Virus record (IMG/VR): IMGVR_UViG_3300046096_000092
Span: 1 to 20,058 of that record
DNA from: a virus
Length of the DNA stretch: 20,058 nucleotides
Direction: 5' to 3' (one strand)
Shown here: positions 7,023-14,575 of the stretch, in pieces
How positions within the stretch are numbered: the first letter of the stretch is position 1
Layout: the number at the start of each line of letters is the position of its first letter
The notes under the pieces: model-generated
Told to the model about the DNA's origin: nothing
Databases searched by the model: none
The model's input: only the letters and a program-made list of their open reading frames with translations
Position numbers and translations under genes: made by a program

Positions 7023-8914
7023 TGGCAACTGCTGACGAATACGCAGCGTGGATTGTTAAGAACTCGAGCAAGCGTGGAACGCCTGAGTTCGATACCGTAG
7101 CCCAAGCCTACCAACAGGCCAAAGGCGAGGAAAACAACACGCAATTTGCTCAAGCCAACCAGCCCCAACCAACCCAACCCGGATTGATGGATAAAGCCGC
7201 AGGACTAGGCGAGGCCGCTTTAACTCTTGGAACTGGTGCTATCGGTGGCACTGTGGGCATGATGGGTGGCGCATTGGGTGGAATCGCTCAATCTATCCTG
7301 GGAGGTACTTTCGGAACTCGCGAAGCTAACCAACTGGTAGAGCAGGCCGCAACCAAAGGAGCCGCTGCACTTACCTACGAACCAAGGGGGCAATATGGCC
7401 AAGAGCTAGTCCAAGGTGCAGGGCAGGCATTGCAGTCAATCCCTCCGTTTATCCCTATCGTAGGCCCATTGGGTACAACCCTAGCCCAGGGCGCAAGGCA
7501 GGCCGCTTTACCTGCTATTGCAATGGCAGAGCGTGCAGTGCCTATGGTTCAAAAAGCAGGACAAGTAGTAGCCAACATCCCAAACACAGTGCGCGAGGCC
7601 GTTGGATTTTCTACCAAGACAGATACACCAAAACAAAACCTGCGCTCTGCCGTAGGGTCACAGGCTACACCGCTAGAACTTCAAAGGGCTACCGAAGCTG
7701 AGATGGCGGGTTTAAAGTTATCCGAAGGAGAGATGAAGCGCAGCCAAGAGCTATTGGCATGGGAAAAAGAAAAAGCCAAAACGCCAGAATATCAGGCTCA
7801 GTTTTTAGAGCGTCAACAGGAAAACAACCGCGCCGCATTGTCAAAATTTGAGCAAGTATTAGACGATACAGGCGCAGAGACTGGCGACTTGTCAAACACG
7901 GGAATTAAGGCAGTAGATACTCTAATGAGTGGCTACAAAGCCGAAAAAGCCAAAACCCGCAGCATGTACGACGCTTTCAGGGTATCCCCTGAAGCTGCAA
8001 TGGAAGTTGACGTTTCCCATGTTATTGGGTTTATCAACGAACAACCCGTGGGTGTATCTGGGATCACTGGAATCACTGACACAGCACGTCAAAACGCCGT
8101 CAGACTTGGCATTGCATCAATGGACGATAAAGGCGGCTTAGTTCCACTTCCTACTACATTAGGCAGGCTAGAGGACTTCCGTCAATCAGTATCAGCGATG
8201 GGCGCAGCGTCTCCCAATGACAAGCGCCTTGCATCCATGCTGAAAAGCTCGATCGATACCGCAGGCGACCCCGTAGGCGGGAACATTACAAGCGCCATGC
8301 GTGCGCAACGTACACGACAAGCTCAAAAGTACGAAAACCGCGCTATTGTGGCCAATCTATTGTTAGAAAAAAAGGGCATGTCTGACGCAAAGGTTCCGAT
8401 TGAAGATGTATTTCAAAAGACCATTCTTAGCGCACGCCCGTCAGAGATTCAGCATATCAAGCGGGTATTTAGCACTATTCCCGAAGGTCAACAGGCATGG
8501 AAAGAACTGCAAGGCGCTACCGTTCTGCACCTAGCTAAAGAGGCTGAAGCTGGTATGGGTGCGGATAACCTCCCAGTTATATCATCGGCAAAATTGAATA
8601 AAGCAATTGAAGCATTAGATCAAAATGGAAAACTTGATTTAGTTCTTGGCAAAAAATCCGCTGAGGAAGTGCGCAATTTGAACCAAGTTCTAAAATATAT
8701 CCAAAGCACCCCCCCGCTTACGTCAATCAATAACTCAGGCACAGCCCGAACCATGATGGCGCTAATGGCAGAGGGTGCAATTGCCGGTACGGTTACGGGC
8801 ATCCCACTCCCTATTGTTCAGGGTGTAAAAATGATTCGCGACCAAATTAAAGACCGCAAGATTAAAGAGCGCATTACCCGCGCATTGAATTACAAACCAG
8901 GAACCACTCCATGA
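7022..8914 (+). CDS. P22 gp16-like DNA ejection protein
   Basis: A 630-residue protein (P22 gp16 is 609). The first 35 residues (ADEYAAWIVKNSSKRGTPEF...AYQQAK) are a short motif common at the start of phage internal virion proteins. Residues 55-97 are Gly/Ala-rich and hydrophobic (LTLGTGAIGGTVGMMGGALG) and could insert in a membrane. A charged helical middle follows, with a second hydrophobic stretch near residue 580-605 (MALMAEGAIAGTVTGIPLPI) and a basic C-terminus. P22 gp16 is ejected first and helps DNA cross the inner membrane. AGGAGGT sits five bases before the ATG. It ends with an ATGA overlap into the tailspike gene. Confidence 0.78.
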   Translation: MATADEYAAWIVKNSSKRGTPEFDTVAQAYQQAKGEENNTQFAQANQPQPTQPGLMDKAAGLGEAALTLGTGAIGGTVGMMGGALGGIAQSILGGTFGTREANQLVEQAATKGAAALTYEPRGQYGQELVQGAGQALQSIPPFIPIVGPLGTTLAQGARQAALPAIAMAERAVPMVQKAGQVVANIPNTVREAVGFSTKTDTPKQNLRSAVGSQATPLELQRATEAEMAGLKLSEGEMKRSQELLAWEKEKAKTPEYQAQFLERQQENNRAALSKFEQVLDDTGAETGDLSNTGIKAVDTLMSGYKAEKAKTRSMYDAFRVSPEAAMEVDVSHVIGFINEQPVGVSGITGITDTARQNAVRLGIASMDDKGGLVPLPTTLGRLEDFRQSVSAMGAASPNDKRLASMLKSSIDTAGDPVGGNITSAMRAQRTRQAQKYENRAIVANLLLEKKGMSDAKVPIEDVFQKTILSARPSEIQHIKRVFSTIPEGQQAWKELQGATVLHLAKEAEAGMGADNLPVISSAKLNKAIEALDQNGKLDLVLGKKSAEEVRNLNQVLKYIQSTPPLTSINNSGTARTMMALMAEGAIAGTVTGIPLPIVQGVKMIRDQIKDRKIKERITRALNYKPGTTP

Positions 8915-10983
8915 GCGCCTTATCTATTCAAGTCCCATATCAAATATTCGCAGACTCTGATGGAACTCCATTGGATAATGGTTATGTTTGGATTGGTACT
9001 ACTAATCTTGACCCACGTACCAACCCGGTAAATGTGTATTTTGATGCTGCTTTGACGCAAGTTGCACCCAATCCACTTCGGACGGTAAACGGCTATGTTT
9101 ACAACGCCGGATCACCATCACAGCTTTATATTGACGGTGTGAATTTCTCGCTTCGTGTGGAAGATAAAAAAAGCGTTTTGGTTTACAGATTTCCTGACGG
9201 TTCTGGAATAAGCCCCAACGCATCCGGCATCGTTTACCTCCCCGCTGGCACTGGTGCGGTTGCTACTACGGTACAGGGTAAGCTAAGGGAGAGTGTTAGT
9301 ATTTTCGACTTTATGACATTGGCTCAAAAGTCTGATGTTTCGTCCGGCGCTGGGTCGATTAGTATTTCAGATGCTTGGCAAGCAGCCGTAAATTTCTGCA
9401 AAGCATCAACATGCAAGACCATAACAATGCCCTTTGGTGCTTATCTGCACACTGTACCTCTTGATGTGACTACATCGGCATGCAATGGTATTTCATTCGT
9501 TGCACAAGGTGGTAGAAAATCAGGTGTAACTATTAAGTGTTCGACTGACGGGTGGTGCGTAGATTTATCTGGGAGCGCATGGACAACGTGGGAAGGTTTG
9601 TATTTCATTCACGGGGTGAGTACACCAAGTAAGGGCGCATTCCTTCTAGGTGGAACAGCAGCAAACCCCGAATGCCTTTATCACAATTTTGATAACTGCA
9701 TGGTAGAGCTATACAACGCCTCTGCGCCATCGTCATTTGGCTCAATAGGCTTTGCGGTAATCGGCAGTGAGGAAAACACATTCCATGCTTGCAATGTTTT
9801 TGCCGATACCCCTTACTTGTTCTCAACTTTGTACGCGTCTATTTCAGCAGATTACCCAAGCCCGTACCAAACAATTCAAGCAAGTCATTCATGTGGTGTA
9901 AACACATTCTCTGGCGAAAACGTCGCAGTCACTTACGACAAGAAAAAATCTAACATATCTCTGTACGGGGCAAATACGATTAACTTTGGTAATATGTATT
10001 TTGGAAACATCAACATTACTACGCCAGGAACAAATCAAAATTGTATAAATGTATTGGGTGGTTCAGTCGATGCGGTCAGGGGGCAGTTCAAAGTTGAGTC
10101 AAAATCAACACTGCTGAATTTTGAAATAGGTGAACTTTTTGATTGGAAAATCTCAGTTGAGTTTGGCGCTGGGACAGACCCAACATACCCAGTAGTTAAT
10201 TTCCCCACGCCAAGCACGCTTGCAAAAAATAAAGTGCTTGGGTTTGAGTGCGACGTTGCTTACTACTCACCAGCAGATGCGTCGTTTCTATACAAGAAAC
10301 TCATTTCTGCACCCGGCGTTAGTAATGGTTCAGGAAACCAAGCGCCTGTGCTGTCCAACATCAAATTTAGAGTCAATCAGGACTCTGGCTTTCATGGAAA
10401 CCCATTCTTTCCTACACAGTTTTGCGGGGTAGGTGTTAATTGCGTAATGGAGTTTCCAGACTGTACGTACACCCTTAACAAGCATAAGCACGTTAAGCAG
10501 CTTACAGGGCAGGCTTATTTGGGTGTTGGTAACGGCACAGGAGACGTAATTGGAAAGGTGTATTTACCCGTAATCACCGCAGGATATTCAGCACGATCTT
10601 TGAATGTACGAATCAGCGGACTGATTTCTTCGATAAACGAGAGTAGTGGGGCGCAGGAAACTCTTGTGACTTCTTGTTATTTTGACACTGCAAAAGGTGC
10701 ATATTCCATTAACGATGGTGTTATCAGTGTTGCTGCAAACGGCGCATCCTCTGACCTAATACTAAACACAGCATCCATCGCAATGTCGAACAATGCAGGA
10801 TTAGCTTTATTCACCGGTATTGTTCTTGATATGACATACAACTCTGGACTGCGAACAATCGACCTCATTGCTGTGCCTAAAGGTTCTGGCGCGTCATTAG
10901 GTGGCGTGTTGGCTTTTGTAAACGATGTGTGTATGGAATTGACAACATCCGGTAGGACTCAAGAGCTGATTTACCTTTCATGA
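8911..10983 (+). CDS. Tailspike with P22-type head-binding domain and beta-helix
   Basis: A 690-residue protein. Residues 1-100 (IQVPYQIFADSDGTPLDNGYVWIG, NPVNVYFDAALTQVAPNPLRT, PSQLYIDGVNFSLRV) resemble the P22 tailspike head-binding domain, which docks on the portal-gp4-gp10 complex. Residues 115-135 form the neck seen in phage pectate-lyase-like spikes (VQGKLRESVSIFDFM). Residues 140-500 read as a parallel beta-helix with short Asn/Gly-rich turns, and 530-690 as a beta-rich C-terminal domain. It should recognise and possibly cleave the host surface polysaccharide; I cannot name the sugar or the catalytic residues. G+C drops in the beta-helix part (70 of 180 bases at 9901-10080), which fits acquisition by exchange. 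It overlaps both neighbours by ATGA. Confidence 0.85.
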   Translation: MSALSIQVPYQIFADSDGTPLDNGYVWIGTTNLDPRTNPVNVYFDAALTQVAPNPLRTVNGYVYNAGSPSQLYIDGVNFSLRVEDKKSVLVYRFPDGSGISPNASGIVYLPAGTGAVATTVQGKLRESVSIFDFMTLAQKSDVSSGAGSISISDAWQAAVNFCKASTCKTITMPFGAYLHTVPLDVTTSACNGISFVAQGGRKSGVTIKCSTDGWCVDLSGSAWTTWEGLYFIHGVSTPSKGAFLLGGTAANPECLYHNFDNCMVELYNASAPSSFGSIGFAVIGSEENTFHACNVFADTPYLFSTLYASISADYPSPYQTIQASHSCGVNTFSGENVAVTYDKKKSNISLYGANTINFGNMYFGNINITTPGTNQNCINVLGGSVDAVRGQFKVESKSTLLNFEIGELFDWKISVEFGAGTDPTYPVVNFPTPSTLAKNKVLGFECDVAYYSPADASFLYKKLISAPGVSNGSGNQAPVLSNIKFRVNQDSGFHGNPFFPTQFCGVGVNCVMEFPDCTYTLNKHKHVKQLTGQAYLGVGNGTGDVIGKVYLPVITAGYSARSLNVRISGLISSINESSGAQETLVTSCYFDTAKGAYSINDGVISVAANGASSDLILNTASIAMSNNAGLALFTGIVLDMTYNSGLRTIDLIAVPKGSGASLGGVLAFVNDVCMELTTSGRTQELIYLS

Positions 10984-11078
10984 CTAATAAAACCACCTAC
11001 ACCCTATTGGCAACCTCGCTAATCATCTTCTGGTCAACCCTCGTAGTTGTCATATGCAAACTGCAATCCAACTCCTAA
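10980..11078 (+). CDS. 32-residue single-helix membrane peptide
   Basis: A very short gene whose ATG overlaps the tailspike stop (ATGA) and whose last 25 bases overlap the next gene. The peptide begins MTNKTTYTLLATS, has a hydrophobic helix at about residues 8-26 (LLATSLIIFWSTLVVVIC), and ends with a polar KLQSNS tail. The first gene of the lysis cassette often encodes a small membrane protein, so it could be a holin partner, antiholin or a minimal spanin-like factor, but no family was recognised. The start/stop overlaps at both ends, the clear membrane helix and the lysis context are the evidence for a real gene. There is no obvious ribosome binding site; it is probably coupled to the tailspike. 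Confidence 0.55.
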   Translation: MTNKTTYTLLATSLIIFWSTLVVVICKLQSNS

Positions 11079-11248
11079 AATCCCGCACCATCGTCTTTGC
11101 AATCCTGCTGGCTATCCTGCCACTGTTCGCGCAGTACATCGGTGTGTTTAACCTCACACCAATTCAGCAAATGATTGCCATGCAGGTGATTGCTGCTATC
11201 GTTGCTGTGCTTCGATTGATTACCACTCAACCTATCTCTGAAAAATGA
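11054..11248 (+). CDS. Two-helix holin-like membrane protein
   Basis: A 64-residue protein. Residues 12-32 (TIVFAILLAILPLFAQYIGVF) and 38-57 (QQMIAMQVIAAIVAVLRLI) are membrane helices joined by a short LTP turn, and the protein ends TTQPISEK. Proteins of the form KSRT-helix-LTPxQQ-helix-TTxPISEK are frequent beside phage endolysins and are usually annotated as holin or membrane protein. It would permeabilise the inner membrane or modulate the main holin. It lies inside the end of the 32-residue gene and overlaps the next gene by ATGA; there is no visible Shine-Dalgarno, so translation is probably coupled. Confidence 0.68.
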   Translation: MQTAIQLLKSRTIVFAILLAILPLFAQYIGVFNLTPIQQMIAMQVIAAIVAVLRLITTQPISEK

Positions 11249-11526
11249 CAGACGCTAAAAAACCATATCCAGGCGGTGAACGACGCAGCGGGACACACGA
11301 GCATTTAGTCGACTCAATAATTACGGCTCTTAAGGTTCACTATCAACCCACCTGCCTAACAGAGCAGGAACAGCAATGGGTTAGGTTAGCCATTCAAGAG
11401 CAGTCCAATCGTGCCGCAATGCGCAAAGCGATTATTGAAAAATCATTAAGTGGCTTGGTGTGGTCTGGACTTGTGGGTCTTGGATACATCGTTCTTGATT
11501 ACATGAAAGCGCATGGTTTTAAATGA
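11245..11526 (+). CDS. Single-helix membrane protein of the lysis cassette
   Basis: A 93-residue protein. Residues 1-65 are soluble and helical (PYPGGERRSGTHEHLVDSII, then LTEQEQQWVRLAIQEQSNRAAM). One hydrophobic helix lies at about 68-87 (LSGLVWSGLVGLGYIVLDYM), followed by a short basic end. I have seen similar N-soluble, C-anchored small proteins between holin and endolysin genes of phages, generally without a function. It has ATGA overlaps with both neighbours, so the whole cassette is one translation chain. A role as antiholin or holin regulator is possible but not shown by any motif. Confidence 0.65.
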   Translation: MTDAKKPYPGGERRSGTHEHLVDSIITALKVHYQPTCLTEQEQQWVRLAIQEQSNRAAMRKAIIEKSLSGLVWSGLVGLGYIVLDYMKAHGFK

Positions 11527-11966
11527 CCCAGCTTTCACCACACTTTACAGTCGAAGAATTCTCCCAGTCACAGACAGCAGCTAGATTGGGAATCAATAAC
11601 GATATCCCGCTAGAACTATATGCACCCGCAAAAAGAACCGCCGAAGGACTTGAGCAAGTTAGATTGTTGCTTCGCGCTAACCCAATTCATATTAGCTCTG
11701 GTTACAGGTGCATTGATCTTAATCGTGCTGTAGGCTCTAAGGATACCAGCCAACACGTGAAAGCTGAGGCAGTTGATTTTACTTGCCCTACGTTTGGTAG
11801 TGTTGACAAAATCGTAAAGGCTATTGTTTCCAGCGACATCAAATATGACCAAGTAATACGTGAGTTTGATAAGCATGGCGGTGGATGGATACATATTTCA
11901 TTCAGCGACAAGCCACGCAAGCAAGCTCTGATCATCGATCAGGACGGAACGAGGGTATACACATGA
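11523..11966 (+). CDS. Peptidase M15-type endolysin (D-Ala-D-Ala carboxypeptidase fold)
   Basis: A 147-residue protein of the M15A family. SSGYRCIDLNRAVGS (58-72) and SQHVKAEAVDF (76-86) give zinc ligands His78 and Asp85, and GWIHISF (121-127) supplies His124. The N-terminal part (LSPHFTVEEFSQSQTA) is the usual lead-in. Members cleave peptide bonds in peptidoglycan, so this is the phage endolysin, degrading the host wall at the end of infection. No signal peptide or SAR helix is seen, so it depends on a holin for release; holin candidates flank it on both sides. It overlaps both neighbours by ATGA and has no strong ribosome binding site of its own. Confidence 0.88.
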   Translation: MTQLSPHFTVEEFSQSQTAARLGINNDIPLELYAPAKRTAEGLEQVRLLLRANPIHISSGYRCIDLNRAVGSKDTSQHVKAEAVDFTCPTFGSVDKIVKAIVSSDIKYDQVIREFDKHGGGWIHISFSDKPRKQALIIDQDGTRVYT

Positions 11967-12478
11967 ACGAACTATTAGCAAAACTTGCACCACTACTAGG
12001 TAGCGCCATTGCAGGCCCATTCGGGGCCATTGCAGCGTCTTTCATAGCTGACAAGCTAGGTGTGCCTGAAAAGACGGTTAAAGCCGTCAGCGAGGCTATG
12101 AGTGCGGATAAGCTAACACCAGACCAAGTAGCGCAAGTCAAGCTGGCTGAGATTGAGTTCAAAAAGTGGATGGACGACAATCAACTAAAGCGTGAGCAAC
12201 TAGTTTTTGATGATCGCAAGTCAGCACGCGAAATGCAAATATCCACAAAGTCCATCACACCGTCGGTACTAACATGGATTGTGGTAGTGCTTTGCCTTTC
12301 GTTTGAAGGCTTGATGTTGTTTGGACAAATGCCAAAACCAGTAAGTGAGATTGTGCTTGGCCGTGTACTTGGAACACTAGACGGGGCTTTAATGATGGTG
12401 TTGGCTTTCTGGTTTGGAAGCTCCAACGGTTCACAAAACAAAGACGCACTGTTGGCAAACAGCACACATGGAAAATAG
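11963..12478 (+). CDS. GTA-type three-helix holin
   Basis: A 171-residue protein. The frame is open from further upstream (ATG at 11885), but the ATG at 11963 overlaps the endolysin stop (ATGA) and starts directly with the conserved domain, so it is preferred. Hydrophobic segments lie at about 8-28, 102-121 and 134-153. Between the first and second is a charged amphipathic helix (VKLAEIEFKKWMDDNQLKREQ). An SITPSVLTWIVVV entry to the second helix and AFWFGSSNGSQNKDALL after the third match the GTA_holin_3TM-type family. It should form the membrane lesion that releases the M15 endolysin. It is the last plus-strand gene of the late region. Confidence 0.78.
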   Translation: MNELLAKLAPLLGSAIAGPFGAIAASFIADKLGVPEKTVKAVSEAMSADKLTPDQVAQVKLAEIEFKKWMDDNQLKREQLVFDDRKSAREMQISTKSITPSVLTWIVVVLCLSFEGLMLFGQMPKPVSEIVLGRVLGTLDGALMMVLAFWFGSSNGSQNKDALLANSTHGK

Positions 12479-12518
12479 AAACCCCCAAGCAATTGCACCT
12501 AAGTGCTTTTGATGGGGG
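12472..12518 (-). terminator. Probable terminator of the leftward early operon
   Basis: Read on the minus strand, CCCCCA (12518-12513) pairs with TGGGGG (12487-12482, one A-T then five C-G), with an inner GCAC-TTAG-GTGC hairpin, followed by TTTCTATTTT (12481-12472). It lies 15 bases after the stop of the last minus-strand gene and 4 bases after the holin stop, exactly where convergent transcription meets. The inner loop is not perfectly paired, so efficiency is uncertain. On the plus strand no T-run follows. Confidence 0.55.
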
Positions 12519-12532
12519 CCGTGTTGGGAATA

Positions 12533-12715
12533 TCAAACACACATTTTGAATTGCGGTGTCTGTAGCATGGAATATGGCTTTCCAATGCGTTTGTGCATGG
12601 TATTCATAGTCCTGAGTTTGATTTGCTCAAGCTGGCTTTGTCTGTACGCTGCGTGGCGGCGCATACGTCTGACGATGATGCGCCTGATTAGCGCTCTGTA
12701 ATCAGCGTCATTCAC
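12533..12715 (-). CDS. Small arginine-rich hypothetical protein
   Basis: A 60-residue basic protein, last gene of the leftward operon. It starts with GTG inside the previous stop (GTGA overlap), as do several genes of this operon. The N-terminal half is strongly basic and helical (RALIRRIIVRRMRRHAAYRQ), compatible with binding nucleic acid; the C-terminal half has no recognisable features. No family was recognised. A very weak GAAGGG-like ribosome binding site precedes the start. It could be a chance frame, but the exact 4-base overlap shared with the whole chain supports it. Confidence 0.5.
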   Translation of the reverse strand: MNDADYRALIRRIIVRRMRRHAAYRQSQLEQIKLRTMNTMHKRIGKPYSMLQTPQFKMCV

Positions 12716-12927
12716 TTGCTGCCCTTCAAAGTATCTACAATCATGCCGTAGGCCCAGTTGCTCGCCTCTTGAATCTCGCGCATTGCCACACGAAGTGCTG
12801 CATTTTCTCGCGCCATTGTAAGTTCACGTTCGCTGTCCTGCTTACGCATGGTGCGGATTGTTTCAAGCTCTTGTTCTGCTGTAAGTGCGCGTCGCGCCCA
12901 TTGTTTTGCGCTTAGTTCGCGGCTCAC
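12712..12927 (-). CDS. Small coiled-coil hypothetical protein
   Basis: A 71-residue protein starting with GTG in a GTGA overlap with the gene before it; GGATGG and nearby purines could act as its ribosome binding site. It is charged and almost wholly helical (KQWARRALTAEQELETIRTM, then ELTMARENAALRVAMREI), reading as a short coiled coil, with an EASNWAYGMIVDTLKG end. Short coiled-coil proteins of this kind are common in early operons of phages and have no assigned function. No membrane helix or known motif is seen. Confidence 0.6.
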   Translation of the reverse strand: MSRELSAKQWARRALTAEQELETIRTMRKQDSERELTMARENAALRVAMREIQEASNWAYGMIVDTLKGSK

Positions 12928-13121
12928 TTGTCACCATCCAACTTCATTGCCGATAGCGCATATTGCAGACTAGGCACGATTGCATCAAAGGTGGTTCGAT
13001 CAAAGCAGCTTTTTAGTTCAATCGTTGCGCCTCCTTCGTCAAACATGCTTACACGGGCGGCAAACATTTTTGCATCGTCGTCGTGTATCTCAAATACTGT
13101 TGGGGTTGCTGTGTAGGTCAT
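12924..13121 (-). CDS. Small hypothetical early protein
   Basis: A 65-residue, slightly acidic protein with an ATGA overlap at its start and GTGA at its end. AAAGG lies seven bases before the ATG. The sequence reads as beta-strands followed by a helix (TVFEIHDDDAKMFAARVSMF, then FDAIVPSLQYALSAM). Nothing in it matches a family I know. The tight overlaps and normal ribosome binding site support a real gene; its job is unknown. Confidence 0.6.
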   Translation of the reverse strand: MTYTATPTVFEIHDDDAKMFAARVSMFDEGGATIELKSCFDRTTFDAIVPSLQYALSAMKLDGDK

Positions 13122-13525
13122 GCTGTGCCTTTCAAAGCTTCTTTGATTGCATCTACGCGGTCAATCCATTTACTCCATTGATAACCGACTGCGTTACTTA
13201 TCACTACACCGTCCTTTGCTTCGTCTTTCCGCATCCATTGTCGCATCCAAAGTAGTTCCTTCATCACATCTCCAGTACGCGCCTGCGCTCCATATAGCTG
13301 CTGGCGTAGGGTGTTGTTTTCTTCCTTCAATGACGCCACAGCAAAATCGGCTGCTGCCATTTGCTCTTGTCTGCGTGTAATCGAGTTTTGCAGTTTGGTC
13401 TGCATCCGCTCGTGCTCTGCTTGCAGCGCTTCGATAGCGTCAACTACGTCGCTCGTGCAAACATCGGCGTATGGTTCAAACTGGTTTGTCTGCTTTAACA
13501 GGTGAAGTATTTCAGCGGTTGTCAT
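13118..13525 (-). CDS. Coiled-coil hypothetical early protein
   Basis: A 135-residue protein with AGGAAAC about six bases before the ATG. Residues 1-32 form a small helical start (AEILHLLKQTNQFEPYADVC), residues 30-88 a long coiled coil (VVDAIEALQAEHERMQTKLQNS through SLKEENNTLRQQLYG), and the C-terminus has a WMRQWMRKDEAKDG segment and a WSKWIDRVDAIKEAL helix. Leucine- and glutamate-rich proteins like this are frequent in phage early operons; they often carry such IEALQAEHERM patterns but have no known role. It overlaps both neighbours by ATGA. Confidence 0.62.
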   Translation of the reverse strand: MTTAEILHLLKQTNQFEPYADVCTSDVVDAIEALQAEHERMQTKLQNSITRRQEQMAAADFAVASLKEENNTLRQQLYGAQARTGDVMKELLWMRQWMRKDEAKDGVVISNAVGYQWSKWIDRVDAIKEALKGTA

Positions 13526-14034
13526 GTTTGTTTCCTAATTTGCTCTACTAGCTTATTTCTCTCAATCATTGCATTGTGCATTTGCATCGGGCTGCTATTT
13601 GTTGCAACTTCCTCAAACAAGTCGAGGCCATCCGCTATCTCTGCCAATGCAGGCCCATCAAAGCCCCATACACCCGTTTTTTCCCAGCGTATGCGTGTTC
13701 GTAGCAAGGAAGCGTCCGCAGTGTCTAGCACGTCCACCGCTGGGTTTTCGTTGCATGCTATCTGTGCATAACGTATCTTTGCTTCACCAAATGCCACAAT
13801 CAGCACATCGTAGTCATTGGAGGTTCCATTCCCGCTTTTCATGCGCTCAAACGCCATGCGGGTCTCGATAATCATTGCGCGGATGGCTTCAAAGCTTGGC
13901 ACTTTGGCAATCGCACCTGGTAGCAATTCGTCAGAATAGGCGCGGCACTTTGTCAAGGTGTTCAACCAAGCTGCGGCATTGTAGGTTTGGTCGGTGCGTC
14001 GCATCTTGCGTGCGTAAGTTGATAGCTTTTTCAT
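13522..14034 (-). CDS. Conserved hypothetical phage protein
   Basis: A 170-residue helical protein. It begins KKLSTYARKMRRTDQTYNAA, has a central AIRAMIIETRMAFERMKSG helix at about 50-68 and a DASLLRTRIRWEKTGVWGFDGPAL segment near 107-130, then LDLFEEVATNSSPMQMHNAM. I recall similar proteins in phages of beta- and gammaproteobacteria that keep the R-x-E-K/R-T-G-x-x-GFDGP motif, all without a function. No membrane helix or catalytic signature was seen. It overlaps both neighbours by ATGA; its own ribosome binding site is weak, so translation is probably coupled to the 80-residue gene upstream. Confidence 0.68.
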   Translation of the reverse strand: MKKLSTYARKMRRTDQTYNAAAWLNTLTKCRAYSDELLPGAIAKVPSFEAIRAMIIETRMAFERMKSGNGTSNDYDVLIVAFGEAKIRYAQIACNENPAVDVLDTADASLLRTRIRWEKTGVWGFDGPALAEIADGLDLFEEVATNSSPMQMHNAMIERNKLVEQIRKQT

Positions 14035-14273
14035 GGGAAAGATTGATCTAAATGCAGTGGATCAATGCTTAAGCCGCGCCATTCGTAAGTATCAACATCA
14101 TTGCTAAAACCCATGACGTCATATTTACTGCGCCCTGTTGATCCTGCGCTGTACCAGAGTTTAGTTTTCACGTCCCAGCGGCAAAAATGCTGGCATGTTG
14201 ACTTAGGAAGTCGAACGATATAACACCCGTCCCGCACAGGTCCGGTTCCAACTGGAAACCAATTAGTCATCAT
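14031..14273 (-). CDS. Small hypothetical protein with Trp/Tyr-rich beta domain
   Basis: An 80-residue protein starting ATG-ATG (either codon possible) with GGAGGA about six bases upstream. It reads as a compact beta protein: NWFPVGTGPVRDGCYIVRLP, then HFCRWDVKTKLWYSAG and DTYEWRGLSIDP. The pattern W-F-P-x(5)-PVR-x-G-x-Y followed by a Trp-rich strand and an EWRGL end occurs in small phage proteins of unknown function, a shape not unlike DUF551. It overlaps both neighbours by ATGA. No function can be proposed. Confidence 0.62.
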   Translation of the reverse strand: MMTNWFPVGTGPVRDGCYIVRLPKSTCQHFCRWDVKTKLWYSAGSTGRSKYDVMGFSNDVDTYEWRGLSIDPLHLDQSFP

Positions 14274-14575
14274 GATGTCATCCTCCGAATGTGATTAGCA
14301 ATCGACTTGCCTAACTGGTCTTGCGCATGTTCGTCCAAGTAATCAGCAGCACGTTTTGACATTGTTATCAGGTCGTCATCGCCCACCCATGTATAGAGAT
14401 TGCTGCGCTTTCCAGTCTCTTGTTTATATCCAACAAACTGCACATTACCATTGGCTATTTCTCGCTGTATCAAGTTGTTTGCGACACTCCTTGCACAGCC
14501 AGCAGCACGACCTAATTCGGTTGGTGTCCAATCATCTTCTCGCAATATCTGGCGCATCTTGTCGGATGTTTTCAT
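14270..14575 (-). CDS. Winged-helix-like DNA-binding protein
   Basis: A 101-residue protein. Residues 3-65 read as a winged helix: helix 1 (TSDKMRQILREDD), helix 2 (TPTELGRAAG), recognition helix (ARSVANNLIQREIANG) and a beta wing (NVQFVGYKQETGKRSNLYTWV). The C-terminal 30 residues form a further helix (ADYLDEHAQDQLGKSIANHI). It probably binds DNA and could regulate phage or host genes. It lies directly after the Gp157-family gene with an ATGA overlap; GAGGTTG about nine bases before its start may serve as ribosome binding site. The fold is inferred by eye. Confidence 0.62.
   Translation of the reverse strand: MKTSDKMRQILREDDWTPTELGRAAGCARSVANNLIQREIANGNVQFVGYKQETGKRSNLYTWVGDDDLITMSKRAADYLDEHAQDQLGKSIANHIRRMTS

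Noticed and set aside
11885-11962. Upstream extension of the GTA-type holin gene to an ATG at 11885
   Set aside because: It lies inside the endolysin gene, adds residues not belonging to the holin domain, and the ATG at 11963 has the ATGA overlap typical of the cassette.
12479-12532. Plus-strand terminator after the holin gene
   Set aside because: The hairpin has no T-run on the plus strand; the T-rich tract is on the minus-strand side only.
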